Shown here piece by piece: positions 35,714-43,619 of a stretch of DNA of 64,000 nt. Source of the stretch: Flavobacterium sp. 102 (GTDB lineage: Bacteria; Bacteroidota; Bacteroidia; Flavobacteriales; Flavobacteriaceae). How positions within the stretch are numbered: the first letter of the stretch is position 1; every line of letters starts with the position of its first letter. The notes under the pieces are model-generated. The model searched no databases. It had not been told where the DNA came from and saw nothing but the letters and a program-made list of their open reading frames with translations. The stretch spans positions 1,860,001-1,924,000 of the forward strand of contig NZ_RBKX01000001.1 in assembly GCF_003634615.1 (NCBI RefSeq). The letters are read 5' to 3'. Both the position numbers and the translations under genes were made by a program.

Positions 35714-35799
35714 TAAAGGCACTAAGGCGCTAAGGTACTAAGGTTCTTAGTTAAAAAAACCTCACTACCTTAGTGCCTCAGAACCTCAAAACCTAAGCA
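35714..35799 (+). repeat. CTNAG inverted array before the LytS/2TM kinase gene
   Basis: Forward units CTAAGGCG, CTAAGGTA, CTAAGGTT, CTTAGTTA, then six A, then reverse units CCTCACTA, CCTTAGTG, CCTCAGAA, CCTCAAAA, CCTAAGCA. The 8-bp period is exact in each half. Confidence 0.82.
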
Positions 35800-35807
35800 A
35801 CTAAAAA

Positions 35808-37145
35808 ATGAAACAATTGATAAAAGAAATTCCAAGAGCCATAATCATTTCCATCAGCGTCTTTTTTGTGTTGTTGATGATTAGGTTAATCACAGGAAGT
35901 AAAGTTCAGTTTGATTACGCTTTACTGGTAAACTTTGGTTACACCATGCTTTACGGATTTTCATTATACTTTGCCAATGCATCTATTTTTATCTATTTGG
36001 ATAAAGTTTTCAAAGCGGATCGATTTACGCCCAAAAGAATATTAATTGGTTTTATTTCTTCGTTCCTAATTTCCATTGCGATTATTTTTTTATTACACAT
36101 TTTTGAAGATGTAATTGTCGAAGGCACTTCGTTTAATGATTTTCTAAGCCAAGAAACATTTAGTAATTATTTGGTAGCTTTTATTCTGACTTTCATTGTG
36201 ACACTGGCTTTTCACGCATTTTATTTTTATAAGGCTTACGCCGAAAATAAAGTCAAAGAGCAAAAAGTTATCGCCGGAACCGCATCGGCACAATTTGAAA
36301 GTTTAAAAAACCAAATCGACCCACATTTCTTATTCAACAGTTTGAATGTATTGAGTTCGTTGATAGAGGAAAACCCGGATAATGCGCAGCGATTTACGAC
36401 TTCATTGTCTAAAATTTACCGCTATGTTTTGGAACAAAAAGACAAAGAATTGGTTTCGGTTGATGAAGAATTGGCTTTCGCCAAAACGTATATGAATTTG
36501 CTCAAAATGCGTTTTGAAAACAGCATCAACTATGAATTGCCGCCTGAATTTGGGAATCCTGAGGCTAAGGTTGTACCGCTTTCGTTGCAACTTTTATTGG
36601 AAAACACCATCAAGCACAATGTTGCGAGTGAACAAAAACCGTTGAACATCAAGATTTATATTGAAAATAATTATTTAATCGTTGAGAATAATTTACAAAA
36701 GAAAGAAGTCTTGCAAGACCGTAAAGGCGTTGGACTTCAGAACATCGTGAATCGTTATGCTTTGATTTCGGCACGCAAAGTTTTGGTCGATCAAACCGAA
36801 ACTGTGTTTAAAGTAAAAATTCCGATTTTAACCAAACAAATAGTCATCATGGAAACTAAAAATATCTACAATGAAAATATGGCTTACATGAAAGCCAAAG
36901 AGCGAGTGGAAAAGCTCAAAGGATTTTACGGGAATTTAATTTCGTATTGTTGCGTGATTCCGTTTTTAATTTTTATCAATTTGAGAACCGGCGGATTTCA
37001 ATGGTTTTGGTTCCCAATGTTGGGTTGGGGAATGGGATTAACGTTTCATGCTATAGAAACTTTCGGCTACGGAAAATCGTGGGAAGAAAAGAAAATTCAG
37101 GAGATTTTAAACAAAGAAAATAGTCAAAACAACAAATGGAGTTAG
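35808..37145 (+). CDS. LytS-type sensor histidine kinase fused to a C-terminal 2TM domain
   Basis: 445 residues. Four membrane helices (about 10-30, 40-62, 78-98, 120-140) lead to a His_kinase domain (PF06580 type) with H173 in KNQIDPHFLFNSLN and an ATPase region with LLLENTIKHN and GVGLQNIVNRY. From M348 (genomic 36849) a complete 2TM domain follows (VEKLKGFYGNLISYCCVIPFLIF, WEEKKIQEIL). This domain is as long as the three free-standing 2TM proteins encoded next and starts with the same ME(T/N) opening, so it looks like a formerly separate gene joined in frame. The LytTR partner is encoded four genes downstream. Confidence 0.9.
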   Translation: MKQLIKEIPRAIIISISVFFVLLMIRLITGSKVQFDYALLVNFGYTMLYGFSLYFANASIFIYLDKVFKADRFTPKRILIGFISSFLISIAIIFLLHIFEDVIVEGTSFNDFLSQETFSNYLVAFILTFIVTLAFHAFYFYKAYAENKVKEQKVIAGTASAQFESLKNQIDPHFLFNSLNVLSSLIEENPDNAQRFTTSLSKIYRYVLEQKDKELVSVDEELAFAKTYMNLLKMRFENSINYELPPEFGNPEAKVVPLSLQLLLENTIKHNVASEQKPLNIKIYIENNYLIVENNLQKKEVLQDRKGVGLQNIVNRYALISARKVLVDQTETVFKVKIPILTKQIVIMETKNIYNENMAYMKAKERVEKLKGFYGNLISYCCVIPFLIFINLRTGGFQWFWFPMLGWGMGLTFHAIETFGYGKSWEEKKIQEILNKENSQNNKWS

Positions 37146-37147
37146 AC

Positions 37148-37462
37148 ATGGAAAATTCGAACGAGCTTTTGGAACAAATGATTAGAGAACGCGTACAAAA
37201 ATTAAAACAGTTTTACATTCACTTGTTCATCTATATCATTGGGATTACGATTTATGTGGCCAAAACGTATTTTGGTGTTCCGATTAACTTTTGGCCTATC
37301 CGATTTATCAATGAGTTTGTAATGTGGATTTGGACATTCTTCCTAGTTGTTCAGGCACTTCAATTGTTTTTTGTGCAAAAAGTTTTTGGGACTAATTGGG
37401 AACAAAAGCGAATTCATAAAATAATCGAAAAAGAAAAAATTGAAAAACAAAAATGGCAATAA
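37148..37462 (+). CDS. 2TM domain protein 1
   Basis: 104 residues from the ATG at MENSNELLEQ. An ATG four codons upstream overlaps the kinase gene but does not fit the paralogues. It is a single 2TM domain (PF13239 type): an N-terminal amphipathic helix RVQKLKQFYIHLFIYIIGITIYV, a second helix in VMWIWTFFLVVQALQLFFV, and the closing NWEQKRIHKIIEKE. Function is unknown. Fusion of the same domain to the adjacent kinase suggests that these proteins act in the same signalling complex. Confidence 0.85.
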   Translation: MENSNELLEQMIRERVQKLKQFYIHLFIYIIGITIYVAKTYFGVPINFWPIRFINEFVMWIWTFFLVVQALQLFFVQKVFGTNWEQKRIHKIIEKEKIEKQKWQ

Positions 37463-37464
37463 TC

Positions 37465-37764
37465 ATGGAAACAAACAACGACTTCGAAAGATACCAGCGC
37501 GCCAAAAAACAAGTCGAACAAATCAAAGGGTTTTACGGACATTTGACTTCTTATATCTTGGTAATGGCGGTTTTAATCTTTATCAATTTAAAATACACAC
37601 CACAATATCTTTGGTTTTTTTGGTCGATGATGGGTTGGGGAATAGGTTTGTTATTTCACGCTATGAAAGTATTCAATTGGTTTCCGTTCTTCAACCAAGA
37701 ATGGGAAGAAAAAAAGATTAAAGAATACATGGAAGAAGAAAATAAAAGAAATAAATTTGAATAA
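37465..37764 (+). CDS. 2TM domain protein 2
   Basis: 99 residues from METNNDFERYQR, two bases after the preceding stop; an overlapping ATG four codons earlier exists. The pattern QVEQIKGFYGHLTSYILVMAVLIFINLK, then WSMMGWGIGLLFHAMKVF, then WEEKKIKEYM is the full 2TM domain and is the closest of the three to the kinase-fused copy. It is probably a membrane accessory protein. Confidence 0.87.
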   Translation: METNNDFERYQRAKKQVEQIKGFYGHLTSYILVMAVLIFINLKYTPQYLWFFWSMMGWGIGLLFHAMKVFNWFPFFNQEWEEKKIKEYMEEENKRNKFE

Positions 37765-37766
37765 TA

Positions 37767-38069
37767 ATGGAAAATCTAGACGAAATCAAATACCAAGAAG
37801 CGGTAAAAAGAGTAAAGAAAATCAAAGGTTTCTATACGCATGCTGCTGTTTATGTGGTGATTAACATCATATTGCTGATTGTAAATGTTCAGAATTCCTC
37901 CGAAGGTATTTTTCGTTGGGAAAACGTAACCACGCCTTTATTCTGGGGAATTGGTTTGGTTGCACACGGATTTTCAGTGTTTATGCCAACCATGATTTTC
38001 GGTAAAGATTGGGAAGCCAAGAAGATTAAGGAATTGATGGAAAAGGAGAAGAAGAATAAATGGGAGTAA
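37767..38069 (+). CDS. 2TM domain protein 3
   Basis: 100 residues, starting two bases after the preceding stop. RVKKIKGFYTHAAVYVVINIILLIVN, then TPLFWGIGLVAHGFSVFMP, then DWEAKKIKELMEKEKK is a standard 2TM domain. It completes a series of four 2TM domains in a row. A CTNAG array follows before the LytTR gene. Confidence 0.87.
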   Translation: MENLDEIKYQEAVKRVKKIKGFYTHAAVYVVINIILLIVNVQNSSEGIFRWENVTTPLFWGIGLVAHGFSVFMPTMIFGKDWEAKKIKELMEKEKKNKWE

Positions 38070-38077
38070 AATAGGTA

Positions 38078-38128
38078 CTAAGAAAAAAACTCAGAACCTC
38101 AGAATCTTAGAACCTCAGAACCTTAAAA
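38078..38128 (+). repeat. CTNAG array before the LytTR gene
   Basis: One forward unit (CTAAGAAA), then reverse-type units at exact 8-bp steps: ACTCAGAA, CCTCAGAA, TCTTAGAA, CCTCAGAA, CCTTAAAA. It ends 2 bases before the ATG of a truncated copy of the LytTR gene start. Confidence 0.78.
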
Positions 38129-38130
38129 AT

Positions 38131-38160
38131 ATGAACATCATCATCATCGAAGACATTTGA
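38131..38160 (+). pseudogene. Nine-codon truncated copy of the LytTR gene start
   Basis: This reads MNIIIIEDI and then TGA. The real regulator starts MNIIIIEDE 93 bases downstream, in the same frame, with different synonymous codons in the repeated part. It is probably a leftover of a duplication or of an insertion that moved the gene start; a tiny leader peptide is the alternative. Confidence 0.5.
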
Positions 38161-38171
38161 AATTAAAAGGA

Positions 38172-38190
38172 GAATGTCCGGTGGACATTC
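38172..38190 (+). repeat. Perfect hairpin between the two LytTR start copies
   Basis: GAATGTCC, loop GGT, GGACATTC: an exact 8-bp inverted repeat with no T run after it. It falls in the segment that separates the nine-codon copy from the real gene and so could mark the inserted piece or control the LytTR mRNA leader. Confidence 0.6.
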
Positions 38191-38223
38191 GGAATCAATA
38201 TGACCTCAATTAGCAAAAAGAAA

Positions 38224-38979
38224 ATGAATATTATCATTATTGAAGATGAGAAACCGGCCGCAAGATTACTCCAACGCAAAGTGGAAAAATTGGGTTTGCA
38301 AGTCAATACCATGTTACATTCTGTGGAAGAATCTATCCATTGGTTCAATTCGAATACGCATCCCGATTTGATTTTTTTGGATATCCAATTGTCAGACGGT
38401 TTGTCGTTTGAAATTTTCGAAAACATAGACATCAAAAGTGCGGTGATTTTTACGACAGCTTATGACGAATATGCTTTGCGTGCGTTCAAATTGAACAGTA
38501 TTGATTATTTATTAAAACCGATAGACGAAGACGATTTAGAAACCGCCATTAACAAATTCAAGTCCCGAAATATAGCGGCGCCCAATTTGTCTTTAGACTT
38601 TGAAATGATTAAAAAAATGTTGGTTAACCCTATTGACAGGGTTTACAAAAAACGTTTCACTATCAAAATGGGACAACAACTAAAAATGATTAATATTGAG
38701 GAAGTCGAATGTTTTTACAGCGAAAATAAAGGCACTTATTTGCATACAATAGATAACCGTGATTATTTGCTCGACAACACTTTGGAACAACTCGAAACTG
38801 AACTCGATCCAAAAGATTTTTACCGTGTTTCTCGCAAATTCATTATCCCGATGAAAGGCATTAAAGAGATTCAATTGCACAGCAATTCAAGACTAAAAGT
38901 CATTTTGCCCACTTACAAAGACGATGAGATTATCGTGGCGCGAGAAAGGGTGAATGATTTTAAGGAATGGTTGGGATAA
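38224..38979 (+). CDS. LytTR-family response regulator (2TM block)
   Basis: 251 residues from the ATG at MNIIIIEDEK; a start eight codons earlier is possible but adds a lysine-rich extension not seen in the family. The receiver has E7/D8, phospho-acceptor D53 in FLDIQLSDG and K98 in LLKPIDE. The LytTR domain is about 145-250 (KKRFTIKMGQQLKMINIEEVECF, DFYRVSRKFIIPMKGI). It is the likely partner of the LytS-type kinase encoded upstream in the same block. Confidence 0.92.
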   Translation: MNIIIIEDEKPAARLLQRKVEKLGLQVNTMLHSVEESIHWFNSNTHPDLIFLDIQLSDGLSFEIFENIDIKSAVIFTTAYDEYALRAFKLNSIDYLLKPIDEDDLETAINKFKSRNIAAPNLSLDFEMIKKMLVNPIDRVYKKRFTIKMGQQLKMINIEEVECFYSENKGTYLHTIDNRDYLLDNTLEQLETELDPKDFYRVSRKFIIPMKGIKEIQLHSNSRLKVILPTYKDDEIIVARERVNDFKEWLG

Positions 38980-38988
38980 GTTGTATTT

Positions 38989-39849
38989 TTATTCCGTTTT
39001 CACGAATTCAACTCGCCTGTTTTTTTCTCGTCCTTCTTCGGTATCATTAGAGGTAATGGGTTGGGTGCTCCCAAATCCTTTACAGGAAAATCGATTGGTT
39101 TCAATGCCTTTTGAAATAAGATAGTTTAAAACCGCTTTGGCACGCTGTTCCGAAAGTACTTGATTTTTAGCTTCCTTGCCTGCGTTATCGGTATGGCCTC
39201 TTATTTCTATTTTTATTAATTTATTAGTTTGTAATTGTTGGACTAATTTATCTAACGGTGTATAAGACTGCTCTAATAAAACCGATTTATTGGTTTGGAA
39301 CAATACGTTTTCTAAAATCACAACCTCTTCATATCTATTGGCTCCCGGCAATCCATAAACACTTCCCAAGTCAAAACCCGGTGAGGCACCTTTATTATCT
39401 TTACCAACAATTTTAATGTATTTTACCTGTTTCTCATAAGTGATTTTGGCCAAATCAAATTCATTAACACTCCCATTGCCGGCTACTCCTAAAAATGTGT
39501 ACTCCGCATTATCGGAACTTACAAGCACATCAGCATATTCTCCAGCACCGCCAACCTCTTCAATAAAAATATCATTTTGATTGGGAGCATCAATGATATA
39601 GTTATTTGTAAATCCTACTATTACATAACTACCTTGTGGTAAACTTATAAAACAATTATTTTTATAGAAAAGAGAATCTAAAGAGACTACGATTTGCCTT
39701 GATGGAACTTTTGAACCTCCGTAAAAGGCATCCTTTGTTTTGGTTTTGCTGTTGTAGGAATCAATTATTACATCGGGATATTGGCTTTGGTTTTGAGAAG
39801 ATAAAATGAAAGGATGTAAGAAGAGAAGAATTAGAAATGACTTAATCAT
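38989..39849 (-). CDS. OmpA-family outer membrane or peptidoglycan-anchoring protein
   Basis: 286 residues with a signal peptide (about 1-19). The N-terminal 150 residues form an unrecognised beta-rich domain seen in surface proteins (IIDAPNQNDIFIEEVGGAGEYADVLVSSD style strands). The C-terminal OmpA domain (about 170-284) has NVLFQTNKSVLL, IEIRGHTDNAGKEAKNQVLSEQRAKAV, CKGFGSTQP and NRRVEFV, which bind peptidoglycan. It converges on the LytTR gene with only nine bases between the stops. Confidence 0.88.
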   Translation of the reverse strand: MIKSFLILLFLHPFILSSQNQSQYPDVIIDSYNSKTKTKDAFYGGSKVPSRQIVVSLDSLFYKNNCFISLPQGSYVIVGFTNNYIIDAPNQNDIFIEEVGGAGEYADVLVSSDNAEYTFLGVAGNGSVNEFDLAKITYEKQVKYIKIVGKDNKGASPGFDLGSVYGLPGANRYEEVVILENVLFQTNKSVLLEQSYTPLDKLVQQLQTNKLIKIEIRGHTDNAGKEAKNQVLSEQRAKAVLNYLISKGIETNRFSCKGFGSTQPITSNDTEEGREKNRRVEFVKTE

Positions 39850-40006
39850 ATTGACTTCGTGTTTAGATATTTAAAGTAAACGAAAGGTTTTAATTATTAT
39901 TGTCCATTGTTAAGAATAGTTTGTCTAAAAAATGACTCATACATCATGAGTTTCAAAATATTTAAGATCTTAATCATAAGCAAAAGCATTCTCTATAGTC
40001 TACTAA

Positions 40007-40207
40007 AAGTCATCCGAAGCATTATTCTGTCTCTCCGAAGCCGGTTTCTAACATTTAGTAAGCCTTTCTTAGTTGTCCGAAGCTCATTATTGCCAGTCCG
40101 AAATTCGATCCAATCTCTACGAAGTACTTTCTCAGGAGTCCGAAGCCCATTTTTGTGAGTCCGAAGCTCGTTTTTAAGAGTCCGAAGCTCGTTTGAAGGC
40201 TGCGAAG
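40007..40207 (-). repeat. 21-bp phased tandem repeat array
   Basis: CCGAAG-type cores occur at 40014, 40035, (degenerate) 40056, 40077, 40098, 40119, 40140, 40161 and 40182, exactly 21 bases apart, with a tenth core at 40202. Because 21 is a multiple of three, the minus strand can encode a 7-residue repeat (NELRTLK, NELRTHK, NGLRTPE and so on) in a 76-codon frame at 39993-40223. There is no sign of a promoter, so translation is doubtful. The rest of this 474-base gap (39850-40323) holds no other gene. Confidence 0.85.
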
Positions 40208-40323
40208 GGTTGGAAATGCTCAATAGTTGGTTTTTGACATAGTTAAGCTTGTTGTAAAGTTTTGTTAACAGCTTTCCATATAAACGGCTAACTCATTAAC
40301 TTCGTTACACTTAATTGTTTACG

Positions 40324-40809
40324 ATGAAATTACTTTACACTTTATCCATCTTTTTCACGCTGACATTTGTCAATAGTTCATCGGCACAAATAACGGTTTA
40401 TGAAAAGTTTGATGCTTTTGAAAAAGCTATTATTAAAGAAAACGATACTGTTTATGTGATTAATTTTTGGGCGACTTGGTGCGCACCGTGTATCAAAGAG
40501 TTGCCTTATTTTGAAAAGCTGCATACGGATAACAAGAAGATTAAAGTTATTTTTGTCAGTCTCGATAGCCAAAAAGACTTAGAAAAAAAGCTCATTCCGT
40601 TTGTGGAAAAGAAAAAAATAACCGCAGAGGTTTTATTGTTAAGCGACAAAGATTACAATTCTTGGTTGTCTAAAATCGACAACGATTGGTCGGGTGCTAT
40701 TCCGGCGACATTAATTATACACGGTAAAAAGAAAATATTCGCCGAACGCGAGTTTGAAAGTTTTGCCGAACTCAATGACTACGTTAACTCATTTATCAAT
40801 CTAAATTAA
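40324..40809 (+). CDS. TlpA-like exported thioredoxin
   Basis: 161 residues from the ATG at MKLLYTLSIFF; a TTG three codons earlier is in frame but unlikely. After a signal peptide (about 1-21) comes a thioredoxin fold with the redox motif WATWCAPC and the cis-Pro segment IPATLI. It probably reduces or isomerises disulfides in the periplasm. The second thioredoxin-fold gene starts 6 bases after its stop, so the two are co-transcribed. Confidence 0.9.
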   Translation: MKLLYTLSIFFTLTFVNSSSAQITVYEKFDAFEKAIIKENDTVYVINFWATWCAPCIKELPYFEKLHTDNKKIKVIFVSLDSQKDLEKKLIPFVEKKKITAEVLLLSDKDYNSWLSKIDNDWSGAIPATLIIHGKKKIFAEREFESFAELNDYVNSFINLN

Positions 40810-40815
40810 TTCAAC

Positions 40816-41421
40816 ATGAAATTTTTACCCTTACTTATTGTTTTCTTCAGCACTTTGTTTGCTGGAGATAATGCGGTTTCCGAAGGTTATCAACCCGGAG
40901 ACAAAGCAACTGATTTTAAACTGAAATCCGTTGACGGAAAAATGTACAGCATGGCCGATTACAAAGACGCCAAAGGTTTTATTGTTGTATTTACTTGTAA
41001 TACTTGTCCGTTTGCGGTTAAGTACGAAGACAGAATCAACGCGATAGCAAAGAAATATAAAAAACAAGGTTATGTGCTTTTAGCTATCAATCCAAATGAT
41101 CCGGCTGTTCAACCTGCAGACACTTATGATTTAATGCAAGACAAAGCCAAAGAAAAGGGTTTTGTATTTCCATATTTGGTTGATGAAGGACAAAAGATTT
41201 ACCCACAATATGGCGCTACAAAAACACCTCATGTTTTTTTATTAGACAAAAACTTGGTGGTAAAATACATTGGCGCTATTGATGACAATTCAGATGATGC
41301 TTCTGCTGTAAAAGAAAAATACTTGGAAAACGCCATCGCGGCGTTGGATAAAGGAAGTGATCCTTCTCCTGCACAGACCAAAGCAATTGGTTGTTCGATA
41401 AAAGCTAAGAAAAAAGTATAA
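40816..41421 (+). CDS. Exported redoxin (AhpC/TSA-type thioredoxin family)
   Basis: 201 residues with a signal peptide (about 1-16). The redoxin domain has FTCNTCPFAVKYEDRI with a CxxC active site, AINPNDP, FPYLVDEGQKIYPQYGATKTPHVFLLD and an Asp-rich YIGAIDDNSDD loop. Family members are thiol peroxidase-like or disulfide oxidoreductases; the exact reaction is unknown. It forms an operon with the TlpA-like gene and is followed by a strong terminator. Confidence 0.9.
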   Translation: MKFLPLLIVFFSTLFAGDNAVSEGYQPGDKATDFKLKSVDGKMYSMADYKDAKGFIVVFTCNTCPFAVKYEDRINAIAKKYKKQGYVLLAINPNDPAVQPADTYDLMQDKAKEKGFVFPYLVDEGQKIYPQYGATKTPHVFLLDKNLVVKYIGAIDDNSDDASAVKEKYLENAIAALDKGSDPSPAQTKAIGCSIKAKKKV

Positions 41422-41422
41422 G

Positions 41423-41455
41423 AAAAAAGTCCCGAATCAATCGGGACTTTTTTTT
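41423..41455 (+). terminator. Terminator after the redoxin gene
   Basis: A 13-bp stem (AAAAAAGTCCCGA at 41423-41435 with 41441-41453), loop ATCAA, then T residues. Confidence 0.92.
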
Positions 41456-41508
41456 GTAAATAACTCATTGATGCAGCTTTTCCGGATGTAATTAAAGCAT
41501 AACTTAAT

Positions 41509-41691
41509 TTAGTCAAATAATGCTTTAATTTCTTTTTCTGTTTTTCCTATCTTTTCCTGTAATCTTCCCCACATTTCTTGTTCTTTGCCTTCGTCATAAA
41601 GCAAATCATCATCGGTTAAGTCTGCGTATTTTTGCTTAAGTTTTCCTTTAAGCTGTTCCCAATTTCCTTCAATCTCTTTTGAATTTGGCAT
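41509..41691 (-). CDS. CsbD family stress protein
   Basis: 60 residues matching the CsbD family: [24 protein letters not shown] and a helical Glu/Lys-rich C-terminus. Such proteins are induced under general stress in many bacteria; the molecular role is unknown. It is a separate small gene, with 87 bases to the phosphatidyltransferase gene upstream. Confidence 0.92.
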   Translation of the reverse strand: MPNSKEIEGNWEQLKGKLKQKYADLTDDDLLYDEGKEQEMWGRLQEKIGKTEKEIKALFD

Positions 41692-41778
41692 GATTTATAG
41701 TTTTAAAATTATATACTATAAATTTCGGCATTTGCAAGTAAAGAGATGTTATAGAATTATAAGTTAAGATTGTATAAT

Positions 41779-42549
41779 TCACATAATGTATTTTTTTCGA
41801 ATGCCAATCAAAGCAAAGATTAGTAAGGTGTAGACAATAAAAAACGGTGCAATTAATTCGATCCAACCCATAGGCAACATTACTGCTATAATTAGCAATT
41901 GAAAACCTAATCCGTATAAAGAAAGTAAACTCATAAACCAATTAGGAAAGGTTTTTACTTTGTAAGCTTCCGGATCTAAAGCGTGAATTATTTTGTCAAA
42001 CTTTCCATAAACGATTTGATAAATTTTGAACAAAATATTGACCGTTTTCTGCGTTTCTCCCGGTAAAGCTTTGGGTGTTTTGTATTCAAATATTTTACTG
42101 GTACTATCGCTACCAACAGATTTATTTCTTAAAATCACATAATAGTAATTATACAAAGTACCTTGTAATTGAAGACCGATAAAAGCCAAGATTGTAAACC
42201 AAATGGTAGTTTCAGAAACATAGCAAATCGCCATTAAAAACATAAAGTTTAAGACAATATCAAACACACTGTCCAGATATCTTCCTGAATAAGAAGGAGT
42301 GTTTTTTAATCTGGCCAATTCTCCATCTGCTGCATCAATACCCGATTTTAGAATGATGAAAAAGCCAGCGAGGAAATAATGATGTTCCAAAATGCAATAA
42401 AAGGCAATCAGTCCGGAAAGACCAAAAAGTAAGGTAACATGAATAGGTGTAAAGCGGGAATCTTTTAATTGATTCGCGAAAAATCTCCCGAAAGATCTTC
42501 CATAATCAGACAAATCTAAAAATTTATCTTGAGCGGCAAGTTTAGACAT
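41779..42549 (-). CDS. CDP-alcohol phosphatidyltransferase family protein
   Basis: 256 residues with about six membrane helices. The catalytic signature D-x2-DG-x2-AR-x8-G-x3-D-x3-D is complete (DAADGELARLKNTPSYSGRY then LDSVFD). It transfers a phospho-alcohol from a CDP-linked donor to an acceptor in the membrane. Which alcohol is not clear, and it is longer than PgsA. Candidates are phospholipid or phospho-inositol-type products. The gene is on its own but close to heme A synthase on the same strand (47-base gap). Confidence 0.88.
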   Translation of the reverse strand: MSKLAAQDKFLDLSDYGRSFGRFFANQLKDSRFTPIHVTLLFGLSGLIAFYCILEHHYFLAGFFIILKSGIDAADGELARLKNTPSYSGRYLDSVFDIVLNFMFLMAICYVSETTIWFTILAFIGLQLQGTLYNYYYVILRNKSVGSDSTSKIFEYKTPKALPGETQKTVNILFKIYQIVYGKFDKIIHALDPEAYKVKTFPNWFMSLLSLYGLGFQLLIIAVMLPMGWIELIAPFFIVYTLLIFALIGIRKKYIM

Positions 42550-42596
42550 TTAAGTTGGTAAACAAGAATTACGACAATATAGTCTGGGCAAGCGTA

Positions 42597-43616
42597 TTAT
42601 TTTGATAGGCGATGTAAGGTGTAAGTCATTGCCGTCAATAAAAAGAAAGCTATCACTTGATGCATCAATCCTAGCCAAAGCGGAACAGCATACAACAAAG
42701 TGAAAACTCCTAAAGCAAATTGGATAAAGACCAATAAAACCAAAGCGTTCAAACCATTTTTTTGTTGGGCTGAAAGTACATATTTTTTGCTTTTGAGATA
42801 TAAGAATAAAATCAAACCAACCACTATATAAGCCATAGTTCTGTGTACGAATTGCACGCCACTTTTGCCTTCAGTTAAACGTAGTAACCAACTGTCTTTC
42901 TCCAAAGCAATACTGTCATGGAAAAACTGTCCGTCACTCATCAGTGGCCAATGGTTGTGAACTAATCCGGCGTTTAATCCGGCAACGAAACCACCATAAA
43001 TGATTTGAGCGATTAAGAAAAACATTGTTATTCTGGCTAACTTTTTCAAATCAACCAAAACAAATTTCTTATCAGGATAAATTAAATCCAAAGCTACCCA
43101 AAGTGTATAAGCAAAAGTAACAAAAGCAAACGTTAAGTGTAAAGCCAAGCGAAAATGACTCACATCAGGATTGTCTACCAAACCGCTTTTTACCATAAAC
43201 CAACCAAAGAAACCTTGTAAAGCGCCCATTCCGAGTAGGATAAAGCATTTTTTTAAAGTTGCGCTGTCGATTCTTTTTTTGATTAAAAAATATACAAACG
43301 GAATGATAAAAACTAAGCCGATTATTCGACCGATAAAACGATGAAACCATTCCCAGAAGTAAATGAATTTGTAGTCATCCAACTGAAAATCATTATGAAT
43401 ATTGATTTTTTGATATTCCGGAAATTGTTTATAAGCGTCAAAAGCTTCTTGCCATTTTTGGTCACTCATCGGTGGAAAAGTATCGGTTACCAAATGCCAA
43501 TCGGTCATCGATAAACCCGAGTTCGTCAAACGGGTAATTCCGCCAACCACGACCATAATAAACACTAAAACACAACCGGAAAGTAGCCAATAAATGACTG
43601 ATTTGTCTTTTTTCAT
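42597..43616 (-). CDS. ctaA: Heme A synthase (COX15/CtaA)
   Basis: 339 residues, eight membrane helices, opening GCVLVFIMVVVGGITRLTNSGLSMTDW, the canonical COX15 start. Haem-ligand histidines are visible in EWFHRFIGR, FRLALHLTFAF, FVHRTMAYIV and LMHQVIAFF. It oxidises haem O to haem A for terminal oxidases. It is flanked upstream by a CTNAG array and a -7 promoter box. Confidence 0.95.
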   Translation of the reverse strand: MKKDKSVIYWLLSGCVLVFIMVVVGGITRLTNSGLSMTDWHLVTDTFPPMSDQKWQEAFDAYKQFPEYQKINIHNDFQLDDYKFIYFWEWFHRFIGRIIGLVFIIPFVYFLIKKRIDSATLKKCFILLGMGALQGFFGWFMVKSGLVDNPDVSHFRLALHLTFAFVTFAYTLWVALDLIYPDKKFVLVDLKKLARITMFFLIAQIIYGGFVAGLNAGLVHNHWPLMSDGQFFHDSIALEKDSWLLRLTEGKSGVQFVHRTMAYIVVGLILFLYLKSKKYVLSAQQKNGLNALVLLVFIQFALGVFTLLYAVPLWLGLMHQVIAFFLLTAMTYTLHRLSK

Positions 43617-43619
43617 ATT

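Noticed and set aside
36849..37145. Separate 2TM gene starting inside the kinase frame
   Set aside because: The kinase frame runs through without a stop, so one fused protein is the simplest reading; internal initiation at this ATG remains possible but unproven.
39907..40158. Plus-strand frame of 83 codons through the 21-bp array
   Set aside because: A 21-bp repeat without stops leaves frames open on both strands; there is no promoter, signal or family match, so I describe the repeat instead of a gene.
40007..40207. CRISPR array
   Set aside because: Units follow each other at 21 bp without unique spacers, and no cas gene is present.
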